Shown: positions 45,489-56,986 of the stretch, one piece after another
How positions within the stretch are numbered: the first letter of the stretch is position 1
How the letters are laid out: the number at the start of each line of letters is the position of its first letter
NCBI RefSeq assembly: GCF_016801865.2
Contig: NC_068939.1
Span: forward strand, 72,468,100 to 72,532,099
Direction of reading: 5' to 3'
Origin: Culex pipiens pallens
Taxonomy: Eukaryota > Arthropoda > Insecta > Diptera > Culicidae
DNA length: 64,000 nucleotides
The notes under the pieces: generated by a model
The model's database searches: none
Told to the model about the DNA's origin: nothing
Seen by the model: the letters and a program-made list of their open reading frames with translations, nothing else
Position numbers and translations under genes: made by a program

Positions 45489-45733
45489 AAGATTTGTTAT
45501 CGAAAAACGAAACTATTGGCACTACGCCCCCCGGGGCATGGCCTTCCTCTAACGTGGGATTTCTGCTCCAGCGCCTCTGACGAGACAGGAGAAACCGGGA
45601 CCGACGTTTTACTTCACCATCCGATAGAAGCTCAGTGGATAAGGCGGGAATCGAACCCGCGTCTCATAGCATCATCGGGATCGGCAGCCGAAGCCGCTAC
45701 CCCTGCGCCACGAGACCCACAAGATTTGTTATC
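45489..45733 (-). mobile_element. tRNA-derived SINE with 13-bp target duplications
   Basis: AAGATTTGTTATC flanks both sides (45489-45501 and 45721-45733). The body, 45502-45720, reads on the minus strand as a tRNA-like head (TCTCGTGGCGCAGGGGTAGC A-box region, CGGGTTCGATTCCCGCC B-box arm) and a short GC-rich body ending near the left duplication. It looks like the tRNA-Arg-type SINEs reported in Culex, but I cannot name the family with certainty. Confidence 0.85.
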
Positions 45734-45904
45734 ATATTAAAGAATATTTCAGTTTCTAAATTGCTGCAATTTTTGAAAATTATCATTTTTTAAAAACTTT
45801 ATAGACAGATATTTGTCATTCTGTTTATTGGCATGGCTGGTTGAGATAGTAGTTTTTAGAGGACTTGGTAGTTAACATTTTCGAATTTAATGTACTTTTT
45901 TGAT

Positions 45905-46610
45905 GTTACGTAAACTGGGGTCAATCGAGACACATGGGGCGAATTGGGAGAGCAGTTTTAACCCTCTACAACCCAACCCCGCCTTTAGACGGGCTTTGAC
46001 TTAAAAATCGCCAAAAATCAATTTTTCAACCAAATTTTTGATTTTGAAAAGCATTGAAAAGAAGAATTCTTAAAATTTTAGAAAATTTATGGGTTGGAAG
46101 TTTTACTTGTTTTATGTGACTTTGCCAATGTTTTTAAAAATGTCATTTTTTAAGGGTCAACTTTGGCTGTGTTTTTACTAACATTTCCTATATTTTAAGT
46201 AAAATAAGTATGCAGTATTTTTTCTAGTGTCCAACACTAAATATGCCTCTACACATTTTTTTTTACAATTTAAATGATAAAGGTGCCATTTTATAGCAGA
46301 AAAAGTGAAAAACAAGCAAAAAACTGAAAAAGTGGCTGTAAAAACATGAAAAATAGATAGGCAAAATGTAATGATAGGAGGTGATAGAATAGGCCAAATA
46401 CTACCAAAAACAAACATAAACTAAACAAGACAAATGCAAATGAAAATACTAATAGTGAAACAAGAAAAACATAAAACAAGAGAAGTAAAGTTTTTCGTAG
46501 AACAAAAGTTGCTCAAAATGACCTCCTAATCCATCCATGTCCAAATTTAAAAGCTTAAAGTGCTCTAAAAACTGCTGTCCCTATTCAGTCCCGATTCGCC
46601 CCAGATTACG
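45905..46610. mobile_element. palindromic element disrupted by a piggyBac-type MITE
   Basis: Left TAAACTGGGGTCAATCGAGA and right CGATTCGCCCCAGATTACG are inverted ends. The MITE copy 45958-46529 sits inside at a TTAA. A related fragment is at 34026-34065. Confidence 0.5.
45958..46529 (-). mobile_element. piggyBac-type MITE, copy 2 (inverted, one end lost)
   Basis: Begins TTAACCCTCTACAACCCAAC, matching the complement of the right end of the 1538-2162 copy, and continues in inverted alignment to about 46529 (AAAATGACCTCCT). The other terminus with its TTAA is missing. The two copies are clearly diverged. Confidence 0.75.
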
Positions 46611-47787
46611 GTTCTGTGTCTGTTCTATTCGAATCTAATAATATCGAAACATTATGCAAAGTCATGACCAAAATAGCTGTCCTAATTCAATTTAAATTGG
46701 TAACAAAATGCTTAAAATTTTATTAATATTCTGAATTCAGTAAGCCTTTTTGAAACTTTTTCATGATTTTTCCAATAAAATAATAGATCAAGAATTTTGT
46801 TTGGTGATGTTACATTTTGCGATAATAAAAATCGACAATTTTCTATAAATCAAAAGATTTTTTTGAATCAACTCAAACATGGTAAACATGATTCTAAACG
46901 TAGGGGAATGCATTTTAAATTGATTTCAGCTGATTGCAAATTTCCATTGAAATTTTTTTTGCCCCCTGGTTTTTTAGGGCCAACTTTGAAGGGGGGGGGG
47001 GTGGAGACAAAAACTTTAATTAAAATTTGTACCAGTCTAATGATATCATATTAATGTAATAGAATGTTAACAAATAACTGAAAACATATGGTTACAATTC
47101 ACCATCACATTTTCAATCTATGTAGCGCAATAAACGTGTTGTGGGTGTAAACCGGAATTTTTGAACTAACTGGCAAAAAATGATGATTTGAAGCTTTTTT
47201 CAATCGGACTTTATCGAATACTCTAATTATTGGGTTACAAGTGCCAAACGACGTAAAACTTAAATAAAATTTGGCTGTGTTTAACATCCATATTACAAAT
47301 TATGATCATGGTATTTCAAGAATACTTTAATATTTTGTAGGAAAACATCATTATTGTGAAGTCCATGTCATTATCCCTAGATAAGGTTTTTTTTAAAGGG
47401 CAAAACATAGTTTTAAATAATTTTAAAGTCTGAGGGATTTGTTTTTAATAAGTGAGTTTGAAAAAGTTAATATTATTATTAATATCATTTATCGTAAATT
47501 ATTGTTGATAGATCGCTAGCCAAAAATAGTGAAATGACAATAATTATTGTAATAATTGTTATTGAATCTAATCGAGAGTATCAACGTATCGGTGTCAAAT
47601 GCTTAAAGTAAATCGAGATCATTCTCAACCGTCTACCGTAGGTGAATGTAAATTTTATGTTGCTATAATTTTATAATTTTACATTTTTTTTTTGAGAACT
47701 CATCTGTACAGACTAGAGAAGATTGACGCACGTTCGCTTGACTCTATTTGAACCCAAACACCGTAGAAGTCATAGTTCATGACAACA
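46611..47787. other. AT-rich stretch, no gene seen
   Basis: Includes a 10-base G-run at 46991-47001. No features beyond simple sequence. Confidence 0.5.
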
Positions 47788-48123
47788 TTTTCAGACAAGT
47801 AAAAAAAAAGTAAATCTTTCCCAGTTCCTGAGGGGAACACCCTTGAAGAGTATCGGGGCCGGCATTTACAAAGCGGATTCAGTGGCAATTTCATTCTCAA
47901 CTTAATGTTAACATGTTAAGGTTAATGTTAACATTCCATAGGTCGCCTCCCTAAGGTGTTGTGATAAGGTCCAGTTTGTGACGATACACTACCTTCCCTT
48001 TACTAAGCAATCGAATCCAGAAGGGAAAAGATCACCAGTTGTGTTGGTCCGAGCCGGGATTTGAACCCCGATCTGCCGCTTACTAGGCGGGAGCGTTACC
48101 ACTAGGCTTTTCAGACAAGTAAA
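47788..48123 (-). mobile_element. tRNA-derived SINE with 16-bp target duplications
   Basis: TTTTCAGACAAGTAAA occurs at 47788-47803 and 48108-48123. Between them, minus-strand reading gives a tRNA-like head (GCCTAGTGGTAACGCTCCC, then GGGTTCAAATCCCGGC B-box arm), followed by a body of about 230 bp and an end at about 47805 next to an A/T-rich tail. The duplications are perfect, so insertion is fairly recent. Confidence 0.88.
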
Positions 48124-50135
48124 CGTGGAATTTCCCCCGCAACTTTTTCAACAGCCAGGTAATTGGTACATCACGCGTCACTTGAAACCCACAAAAAACA
48201 ACAACAACCACCGCTGCAATAATTGGCTGAACCGCCGAACTGTGTTTATTTGCTTTTTCGAGGCTCATTATCTGGGGGACGGATGGATGCCCGTCAGCGG
48301 TGTCAATTATCAACGCAATTTCTACACCTGCCGAACGAGGTGAGAACAGCACGTTCAAATAGCCGCGGTGAGTAACAGGGAATTGGTGCGATTTTTGATT
48401 CGTCCGAATCGCACACACTTCAAGAGGTTGAGATGTTGAAGTGGATTTGGCGCAGAGAATTGATCAAGTACCTGGCAGCAACCACGTTATCGGTGATCAG
48501 TGATTGATAATTTTATAATTGTTTGCACTGCCCCCTTATCGGACGTGCTGCTATGACTATGATAAACGCAAATGGAATCCTTCTGAAGGGTGACTAGCAA
48601 TTACAGGGGATTTAATTATAGAGAAAGAAAGGTAAAGCAGTAACAATTACGGTGATGACACATTCTGTACACATGTTTTATCGCGAAAGATAGTGCTGGT
48701 GATATGATTAGGGTAATTTATTCCATTTGAGGTAGAGAGATTATTTTAATTAGCCAAATCTATGTGAACAATGACATTATGCTTTCAGATCAGATTTTTA
48801 TCCAAAACGTAAGACTTCACGCATATAGATGAGTGCTGATAACACTTATCTTGGAAAATTTGAAAAACAAAATTACGAGAATAGATTTTATGGTACACTT
48901 AAACAGTGATGTGATCAGTGACAATAATTCAAACACTGAACGAAATCTGACCGTTGCAAGATTGCGTCATTTGTAATTCAATCAAATTATCAAGAAACCT
49001 CCTAATAAACTCCAATGATCATTTTATTTTTTCCAGAAATGCTTTTCATGAGTTGCATCCGCCTACTCAATAGTTTCACTTATTGGCTTCATGAAGTGAC
49101 TTAAAAAAATGACTCTCGCGGGAATTCCCGGAACAATTCTCGCGGATTGGTTGGAATTCCGTAAGCCCAATGAATTGAAATTTTGTGCCAGCCATTCCGG
49201 TCGTGACTCACTCTTGGTCGGAGGCTCCACCACCAAATTCCAACGATCGCTCTCTTCCTCCTAGACTTGACTTGTTTTGACTAAGCTGGAGTGGAGTGCC
49301 CCCTCTTGGAGCCGTCATCTCGGGAGCAATTTAAATATTTTTTCGATCGAGAGTGGCGCACCACGATGACTAACGGATCTTGACTCCTGTGGCCTTTTTG
49401 GTCCTGGCTGTGAGAAAAATGTCAACGTTTTGCGCTAAAGATTAGATTGATCGAGTCTCTGGAATTTAAAATTTGTATTTTACGCAGAAACCTTAAGTTG
49501 TCACCAGGGGCGCGACGCGCGCGCGAAATGTCGCAACTAGAATAAATATTAAAATTTGCATTTTCACGCCCACTCGCGAAATTGGCCCGATCCAGTTGCT
49601 GGCTGACGGCGCTGGTACGTTCGGAATTTCCGGTGGACGGACTCCCATTAATGAGAGCTATTAAAGTGCGCTTTTGTAATCGCTTTATGTGCAGTGACCC
49701 TTCCCCCCTCTACCACTTGTGGGGGAAGGGGTCAGGGAGCATTTCGAAAATATTTACTGCCTGTCCCGGAATTGGCTAATTTATGGCTGTAAATGTTTAA
49801 ACAATCTCTCATGAGCACAAACACACAGTTTTACTTTCGTTCTGTTGTGAGGTTCAGTGGAGCATTCAGAGTCTGCTTATCAGCGAACCGGGTAAAGAGT
49901 TCTGGAGCAAGTACAAAAAGGGATCATTTAACTGATCATCTGAGTTAAGAATGAAAGAGTGATTAGTTATCATCTATCATTTATTATTCTTGACAAATTT
50001 TGGTAATTTAAGATGATCAGAAACATTTCTAAAATTCTAAATTACTTTTAAGAAATATATTTTTTAAGGAAAATGCCCTAAGAAAAAGTTAACTTTGTAT
50101 CAGTGTGAAAGTTAAAAATCTTTTTGCTTCTGAGC
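48124..50135. other. upstream sequence, no confident gene
   Basis: Moderate-GC patches at 48125-48470 and 49100-49770 look non-repetitive and could hold leader exons or regulatory DNA of Sarm. The short ORFs in them have no recognisable motifs. Confidence 0.4.
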
Positions 50136-50139
50136 CTCT

Positions 50140-51860
50140 GAGATTTCGGTCATTCCATGAAGCCATTTTGCATCATTAGTTTGTCCATATAATTTTCCAT
50201 ACTAATTTGGCAGCTGTCCATATAAAAATGATTTATGAAAATTCGAAAGTCTGTATCTTTGGAAGGAATTTTTTGATCGATTTGGTGTCTTTGGCAAAGT
50301 TGTAGGTTTAGATAAGGACTACACTGAAAAATATAATCCACGGTAAATTTTGTTTTGGTTAATTAATTTCACTTTTTGTCACTAAAACTTGATTTGCATA
50401 AAAACACTATTTTTATTTATTTTTTTTTATTTTCTGATATGGGACATCAAATGCCAACTTTTCAGAAATTTCCAGAATGGGCAAAAAATCTTTGACCGAG
50501 TTATGAATTTTTGAATCAATATTGATTTTTTCAAAAATTTGGTCGCAAAAATGTTTTAACTAAATTGTTCGATGTAAAACCAAATTTTCAATCAAAAAGT
50601 ACTTTAGTTAAATTTTGATAAAGTGCACCGTTTTAAGTTATAGCCATTTTCAGGTAACTTTTTGTAAATGGTAGCAGCTATTCATTTTTTAAAATTAGTG
50701 CCCATGTTTGTCCACTCTTGAAAACAACATTTTTGAAAAGCTGAGAAAATTCTCTATATTTTGCATTTTTGAACTTTGTTAATACGACCCTTAGTTGCTG
50801 AGATATTGCCATGCAATGATTCAAAAACAGGAAAATATATGTTTTCTACACCCAAAGTTAAAGAACGAGGGGATAGTCCTCACGAAAAGAAACGTGAGGA
50901 AAGTGCTATTTTGCGAGAGTATAGTCCTCTCGAGTGTTCATTCGTTCATTGGAACAGTTCATCCTATTGAGTGGCTTATATGGACAAATGAGCGCCACTT
51001 TGTCACCGAACCATGGTGGCCCATACGACAAAGGCATGGTTCAATATGCCGAAGGTCTTGGGTTCGAGTCTCGATTGTGGTACTTTTTTTTTTAGATAGA
51101 TGAACTTTTTTGAAGATGAACCCATGATTAAAGTACTCTCGGTTATTTCGGGATTTATCCTCTCCGTCCGCACACAGTACCATTTTACTACCGAATCGTG
51201 CTCTTTATCCTCTCGTATGCCGATGCCCAGTTCTGGGTGTAAGTCTCACTCAAACAACCCACCATTTTCTAATGTTTTTATCTCACCAACTAATGGTCCG
51301 ATTTTCAATATTAAAATATGAAACTTTCTTGAAATTTTCCGATCTTTTCGAAAACAATATTTTCAACTTTTTTTAATCAAGACTAACATTTAAAAAAGTC
51401 CAAACATTCAATATTACGCCCTTTAAAATGTTTGTCTTGATTAAAAAATTTAAAATATTTTTTTCGAAAAGATCGGAAAATTTCACGAATGTTTTATATT
51501 TTTTCATTGAAAATCGGACCATTAGTTGCTGAGATAACGACAATAGAAAATTGTGGGTTGTTTGGATGAGACTTACTTTTGTTGCGACCAATATTCCGAA
51601 TTTTTGAAAAAATCAGTATTGATTCAAAAATTCATAACTCGGTCAAAGATTTTTTGCCCACTCTGGAAATTTCTGAAAAGTTGGCATTTGATGTCCCCTA
51701 AAACATATCAGAAAATAAAAAAAATTAAAATTGTGTTTTTTTTTGCAAATCAAGTTTTAGTGACAAAAAGTGAAATTAAAAATCACCAAAATTTTTTTTA
51801 CCGTGTATCATATTTTTTCAGTTACCTACAACTTTGCCGAAGACACCAAATCGATTCTAA
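50140..51860. repeat. long palindromic repeat, copy 2, with a nested tRNA-like insertion
   Basis: Left-arm GATTTGGTGTCTTTGGCAAA (about 50278-50298) faces right-arm TTTGCCGAAGACACCAAATC (about 51834-51854). The GCCAACTTTTCAGAAATTTC word is inverted at about 51665-51690. Same family as 5500-6600. The centre is expanded by inserted sequence that includes a tRNA-like module at 51000-51085. Confidence 0.7.
51000..51090 (+). repeat. tRNA-like module ending in a T-run
   Basis: TGGTGGCCCATACGACAAAG (A-box-like), GCAT...ATGC anticodon-stem-like, GGGTTCGAGTC B-box, then a run of T residues at 51083-51092 that would stop Pol III. The acceptor stem does not pair, so it is SINE-derived rather than a functional tRNA gene. 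Confidence 0.5.
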
Positions 51861-51880
51861 AAAAAACAATTTTGGCTTAG

Positions 51881-52185
51881 AGAGCGAGTTGTGGCGCTAT
51901 AACCACGGCAAATAGTGTCCAGGGCATTCGTGTCCTGGAGTACCAAAACCTTCTTAGCATGGTGTTCCCAACGAATACAACCAAACTCTTGGAGCGTATG
52001 GTGGTGTGTCCTCACGCTTCTTCCTCCTCTGTCGATTCAGAATTGTGCTGTTGTTCGAACACTCCGTGCTCAAACTCAACCCATTTCAACGAATCATCTC
52101 TGCGGTAAACTTTACGCAGTAGGCCTGGCCGCTTTAACGCTTGTGATGTTTCAATGCATTCTAATGTAATGGCGCACTACAATTG
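51881..52185 (+). mobile_element. SINE body fragment related to 28379-28715
   Basis: Matches the 28379-28715 body in order: GAGCGAGTTGTGGCGCTATA, TCTTAGCATGGTG, GTATGGTGGTGTGTCC, GTAGGCCTGGCCGCTTTAAC, TTGTGATGTTTCAATGCATT. It starts abruptly and lacks the tRNA-like head and the GATTA tail, so it is truncated at both ends. An internal deletion removes about 30 bp relative to the other copy. Confidence 0.85.
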
Positions 52186-52189
52186 TTAA

Positions 52190-54230
52190 TTTAGCCGTTT
52201 TTTCAATGATAAACAGTGGAAATGTTTTGGTTCGGTTGTAAAATTTTAACTTCAAATTTGAACAGATGTTTTGTTTCTTTTCAATGTTTCTTTTTTGTTT
52301 GAACCTCGTAACTTGGGTTCAGGATTACACTCAAATTTGAAGAAGAATTTTAGCGTTTCCCTTGGTTCTGTTATTGACTTGTGTGCCGTTTTTCTCGACA
52401 TTCGGCATGCCAGAGCCGATAATTATAATGTGATGTTAGTACAATAAAAAAACAGCGAAAAAATGCCATAAACTTTCCGTGCTTCTGTGAGAAAACCTGT
52501 TCGAAGCCACTTGAAACACATATGTATATATGACGTTGTTGTGTGTTAAAACCAAGAACAAATACAACTCGAGTGTGTTTACAGATGATTTCGATGTTGA
52601 TGAAGATGACTTCGAGAATTATATCGTGAATCGTGTGAAATTCCCAAAAACCCTTTCCGAACACTGAAGAAGCATACAAACTTGGCACTCCAGCTGGGCA
52701 GTTTTTGGACGTGTGTAATTTACGTTTAAAGCATTCTGTGACTACAACAGGTAAAGTATAACAGGTTAAGTAAGGGGTGGGCACAAACCGATTTGAAAAA
52801 GTTCTTCCGAGCACTCTTCAGTGAACTTCGTTTCATGTCTTAGGATCTCCAGAAACCGCCTTAGTAGTTTGGGGGTGGTGTGTGTGCAAAATTACTACTG
52901 GAATTAGACTACTGGTACTTGAACTGTACAAAGGGCGAGTCACAAACCTTCGAAGCGATTTTAGTATAGGGTGGTGCTGTTGTTACGAAAAAACTCTTAC
53001 TGTTGCACCGTTGCTTACTTTCTTCGGTTTCATTAACGCACGACGCAGTTTCATCAAAATGTGACACTTTTTTACTGTTTCGCTGAGCAAATTTCACTCA
53101 CTCATGTTATCTTCACAATTTGGCGGCAACAGAAAAAATACGCGTGCTATTTAATGGGACGACAAAATGACACAATTTACCATGCGCTCAAACACGACGA
53201 AAAAAACGACATTCAATCAAAACACAGTATCTTATCAACGACTAGACAACAGCGAAAACGAAGGGAACGAAAATTCGTAGAGAGAACGTTTGACGGTGTA
53301 CTGAACGCTGGGTGGAACCTTAATCAAACTGCAGTAGCTAAGTAAATAACCGCACTGGGTGAGGTTTCGAGAGACGTGATTGGCAAAAAAGCCCTTGAAT
53401 TTAGTAGTAAACCTTGATCTTGAACGTTGGTGCTTAAGGTTTTAACGTTTTCGCAGTAAACCAGTTTTGATATTTAGTTAATTTAAAGATAATTGAGATT
53501 TAAATTTGATTTTCTGATACACCCCTTAATTAAGTGTTTATCATACTCGGATAGATCAGCAAACTATTTTACTATGTTAGACCTCCTTTTGCACCTGCTT
53601 AAAATTCATTAAATCTGATCACTTAATTACATGTTTGTAACAACAATCATAATCATAAATTTAAATAAGAGATTGGATATCGAAACAATTTCAAATTTGG
53701 AGTGTTAATTGTCAGAATTCGTCGTGTTACTCAGCATTTTTGTAAGATGAAAGAATGATATTATCTTCAATTTTTCTTTCAAATTAAATGAATTGTTGTT
53801 TTATTGTTTTTTGATTGCATTTTCGCTTGAGTTTACAAAATTTACACAATCTGAAAAAAGTCGTCAAAATTGCAGTTGCTACTCCGTTATTGACCACGAC
53901 CTATAGAAGTTACATCCACGCTGATCACTACCGGCGCCGGCCACGACCAGTGCTAGTACCACGGGGAAGTGGCTGGGAATTTTAGTCCGATACAATTGCC
54001 AGGTAGACAAATTGTGCCAAACTTAACTTGGCCTGAGTCGAGGAACATAAACCTCAAACAATATTTGCAACGGCCTTAAATATTAGTTTTTCTTAAATAA
54101 TTTTGTACATTGATAAAATTCTCAGAAGTAATTGACACACCAACTTCAAGTAGGTCAATTTTCCTAAATAGGAATTTATGACCAATTTAATAAAAAAAAG
54201 CAAACGTAAATCATTGAAAGTTAAAATCAA
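52190..54230. other. no confident gene
   Basis: AT-rich to moderate. A 147-codon minus-strand frame at 52371-52814 is Cys/Phe/His-rich without motifs and is not called. A GC patch at 53900-54000 shows nothing recognisable. Confidence 0.4.
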
Positions 54231-54235
54231 ATACT

Positions 54236-54645
54236 TCCCGCTTGACATTTCGGTCAAGTAGGTTTTCCATACTGATGGGCTACATATTTCAGGGTGTAAT
54301 ATTACATAGGGGTAATTCTCTACCAACTCACACGAAATCGGGAAAAGTTGCCCCGACCCCTCTTCGACTTGCGTGAAACTTTGTCCTAAGGGGTAACTTT
54401 TGTCCCTGATCACGAATCCGAGGTCCCTTTTTTGATATCTCGTGACGGAGGGGCGGTACGACCCCTTCCATTTTTGAACATGCGAATAAAGACACAGCTA
54501 AAAAAGTAGTAATCCAGCTACGTGTAAAAGGCATGGGTGTAAAATAAATATTGCATTATTTTATGCAATTTTATGTGATTTTACATCCTGAAATATGTAG
54601 CCCATCAGTATGAGAAACCTACTTGACCGAAATGTCAAGCTCATA
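54236..54645. mobile_element. small TIR element, about 400 bp
   Basis: CTTGACATTTCGGTCAAGTA at 54241-54260 faces TACTTGACCGAAATGTCAAG at about 54622-54641, with the adjoining CTACATATTTCAGG also inverted. Arms of about 60 bp. It overlaps the left end of the larger nested palindrome, and the order of insertion is unresolved. Confidence 0.6.
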
Positions 54646-54667
54646 TATGCGTTTATCCTTACAGCTT

Positions 54668-54750
54668 TTCATCGGTCTGATGGCCGAGTGGGCTAAGGCG
54701 CCAGCCCTTACTGTTGGTGCTGGGTTTGAATCCCGTCGGTTGCAACTCTT
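54668..54750 (+). repeat. tRNA-like module ending in a T-run
   Basis: TGATGGCCGAGTGGGCTAAG (A-box region) and GGTTTGAATCC (B-box) with correct spacing, followed by CTTTTTTTG. The acceptor stem is absent. It lies in the insertion within the left arm of the nested element. Confidence 0.5.
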
Positions 54751-55594
54751 TTTTTGTGTTTGCAAAAATTGTACATGCAGTGTGTAATATTAAGTGATTA
54801 TTTTGACGAAGGTGATGTGCATGCTTTTGCATGCGATTTTACCATCGGATTTTGTGCTGTGGAGGTGTTTTTCAATAATTTGCAGCCTGAAACGGTGATG
54901 AGATAGAAATTTGGTGTCAAAAGGACTTTTATGTAAAATTAGACGCCCGATTTGATGGCGTACTCAGAATTCCGAAAAAACGTATTTTTCATAAAAAAAA
55001 ACACTAAAAAAGTTTTAAAAATTCTCCCATTTTCCGTTACTTGACTGTAAAAAAAATTGGAACATGTCATTTTATGGGAAATTTAATGTACTTTTCGAAT
55101 CTACATTAACCCAGAAGGGTCATTTTTTCATTTAGAACAAAATTTTTCATTTTAAAATTTCGTGTTTTTTCTAACTTTGCAGGGTTATTTTTTAGAGTGT
55201 AACAATGTTTTACAAAGTTGTAGAGCAGACAATTACAAAAATTTTGATATATAGACATAAGGAGTTTGCTTGTAAACATCACGAGTTATCGCGATTTTAC
55301 GAAAAAAGTTTTGAAAAATACGTTTTTTTCGGAATTCTGAGTACGCCATCAAATCGGGCGTCTAATTTTACATAAATGAGTGTCTTGCGAACCTTCGTGG
55401 TGAACGGACACTAGAGCTGCGGTATTTTTTACTACCTAAGCTCAGAGTTATTTCAAACAAAATTCACAGTCTTTTTAAAGACTACCTGAGTTACTTTCCA
55501 AAATTCTAAACAGTCTTTTCAAGACTAACCCCACCTGAAATTTTGCTGTATTTTACAAACGAAGCCATCTTTTTAAGAGAACTTTGCTTGCAAA

Positions 55595-56986
55595 ATGCGT
55601 CAAAACAAAGGTAAACGCAAATCTTCTGAAGATTTGATCGTTACGTCGGTGAAGCGTTTGAACGCTAAACCGGCTAACGGAAACAGAAAAAGAAAACAGC
55701 CTCATCCGAGGTCTGATTCTGATTCTGAAAGTGAGGTTAATCCTCCAATCCCATTGGCAAATAGTTTCGGTGTTTTATCCGAAACTGTTGACAAGGATCC
55801 TTCTCCTCGTACTGAGCCTTCTGCCGTCGAGAAACGAGTAAAGGCTCCGCCAATTGTAGTGACTTCCATCTCCGATTTGGCCAGCTTTCGAACGCAACTG
55901 AAGAATTGCAAGGAAACTTGCAATTTGAAGGTTTCGTTCCAGCTTGGTCGAAGAGGAGAATGTCGCTTGTTGACGGAATCTTTACAAGATCACCAAACTT
56001 TTGTTGGTTATTTGAAAAACCACAAACACAATTTCTACACGTATGAGACCAAGAATGCTCGTCCATTCAAGGCGGTCCTGAAAGGTCTCTCCAACGACTT
56101 GTCGGTGGATGAGATCAAAAACGAACTTAAGGTGTTGCTTGGCTTTGCCCCATCCCAAGTAATACCAATGAAGAAAAAATCAAACGGGAATATTTCTCGC
56201 TTTGGTTTGACTTCACAATTTTATCTGATTCACTTCAACAGAAATGAAATCAACAATTTGAAACTTTTGGACAAAGTTCAGTTTTTGTTCCATGTACGGG
56301 TAAAGTGGGAGCATTTTAAGAAACATGGCGGTAATGGCCAGAATCTGACCCAGTGCCGGCGTTGCCAGGCATTCGGTCACGGTACTGATCATTGCGCCAT
56401 GGTTCCAAAATGCATGGTTTGCGGGGATTCTTCTCACGACAAGGACAATTGTCCCGTGAAAGAAGTCACCCAATTTAAATGTGCAAATTGTGGTGGAAAT
56501 CACAAATCAAATTTCTGGGATTGCCCCATCAGAAAAAAGGTTTTGGATTCTCGTGCTAAGCATCAGACGAAATCCAAACCGAAATTTTCTCAAAGTCAGG
56601 TTGTACCTGCATCTTTAAATCAAACGTTCGTGCTGTCTCACTCGAACAATACCCCTACCATGGAAAAGTTAGGTAACAGCAATGGCATTTCTTATGCCAA
56701 CGTCGTTTCGGGTTCGGGTTCATCCACGAATTTTAAATCCTCTACCAATTTTCAAATTGGGCAGGTACCTCAAATTTCATTTGAAAATTTTTCTGCTGGC
56801 AACGCTTTGGGATCTTCTGATCTCGGCGATGTTACGTTTGAAAAAATGTCTTTTTTGCAAAACTCACTGTTTGGTTTGATTCAAACAATGAGTAATGCTA
56901 CATCCATGATGGAAGCTATCCAGATTGGATTAAAATTTGCGAATGATGTTGTTCTTACCCTGAAGTTTAATCATGGATCTAAGTAA
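55595..56986 (+). CDS. LINE ORF1: gag-like RNA-binding protein with three zinc knuckles
   Basis: 463 residues. A basic Ser-rich N-terminus (MRQNKGKRKSSEDL) is followed at about residues 155-240 by a region resembling the PRE_C2HC domain of arthropod LINE ORF1 proteins (KAVLKGLSNDLSVDEIKNEL ... VRVKWEHFKK), then three CCHC knuckles at about 254-309: CRRCQAFGHGTDHC, CMVCGDSSHDKDNC and CANCGGNHKSNFWDC. The role is to bind element RNA and form the RNP. The ATG was chosen at the first in-frame Met after the leader. It ends 14 nt inside ORF2, which suggests coupled reinitiation for ORF2 translation. Confidence 0.93.
   Translation: MRQNKGKRKSSEDLIVTSVKRLNAKPANGNRKRKQPHPRSDSDSESEVNPPIPLANSFGVLSETVDKDPSPRTEPSAVEKRVKAPPIVVTSISDLASFRTQLKNCKETCNLKVSFQLGRRGECRLLTESLQDHQTFVGYLKNHKHNFYTYETKNARPFKAVLKGLSNDLSVDEIKNELKVLLGFAPSQVIPMKKKSNGNISRFGLTSQFYLIHFNRNEINNLKLLDKVQFLFHVRVKWEHFKKHGGNGQNLTQCRRCQAFGHGTDHCAMVPKCMVCGDSSHDKDNCPVKEVTQFKCANCGGNHKSNFWDCPIRKKVLDSRAKHQTKSKPKFSQSQVVPASLNQTFVLSHSNNTPTMEKLGNSNGISYANVVSGSGSSTNFKSSTNFQIGQVPQISFENFSAGNALGSSDLGDVTFEKMSFLQNSLFGLIQTMSNATSMMEAIQIGLKFANDVVLTLKFNHGSK

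Noticed and set aside
52371..52814. 147-codon minus-strand frame as a gene
   Set aside because: Composition is that of translated AT-rich DNA (many Phe, Ile, Cys, His) with no motif and no splice context.
54668..54745. A tRNA gene
   Set aside because: A and B boxes are present but the acceptor stem does not pair; it lies within repeat DNA and is best explained as SINE-derived.
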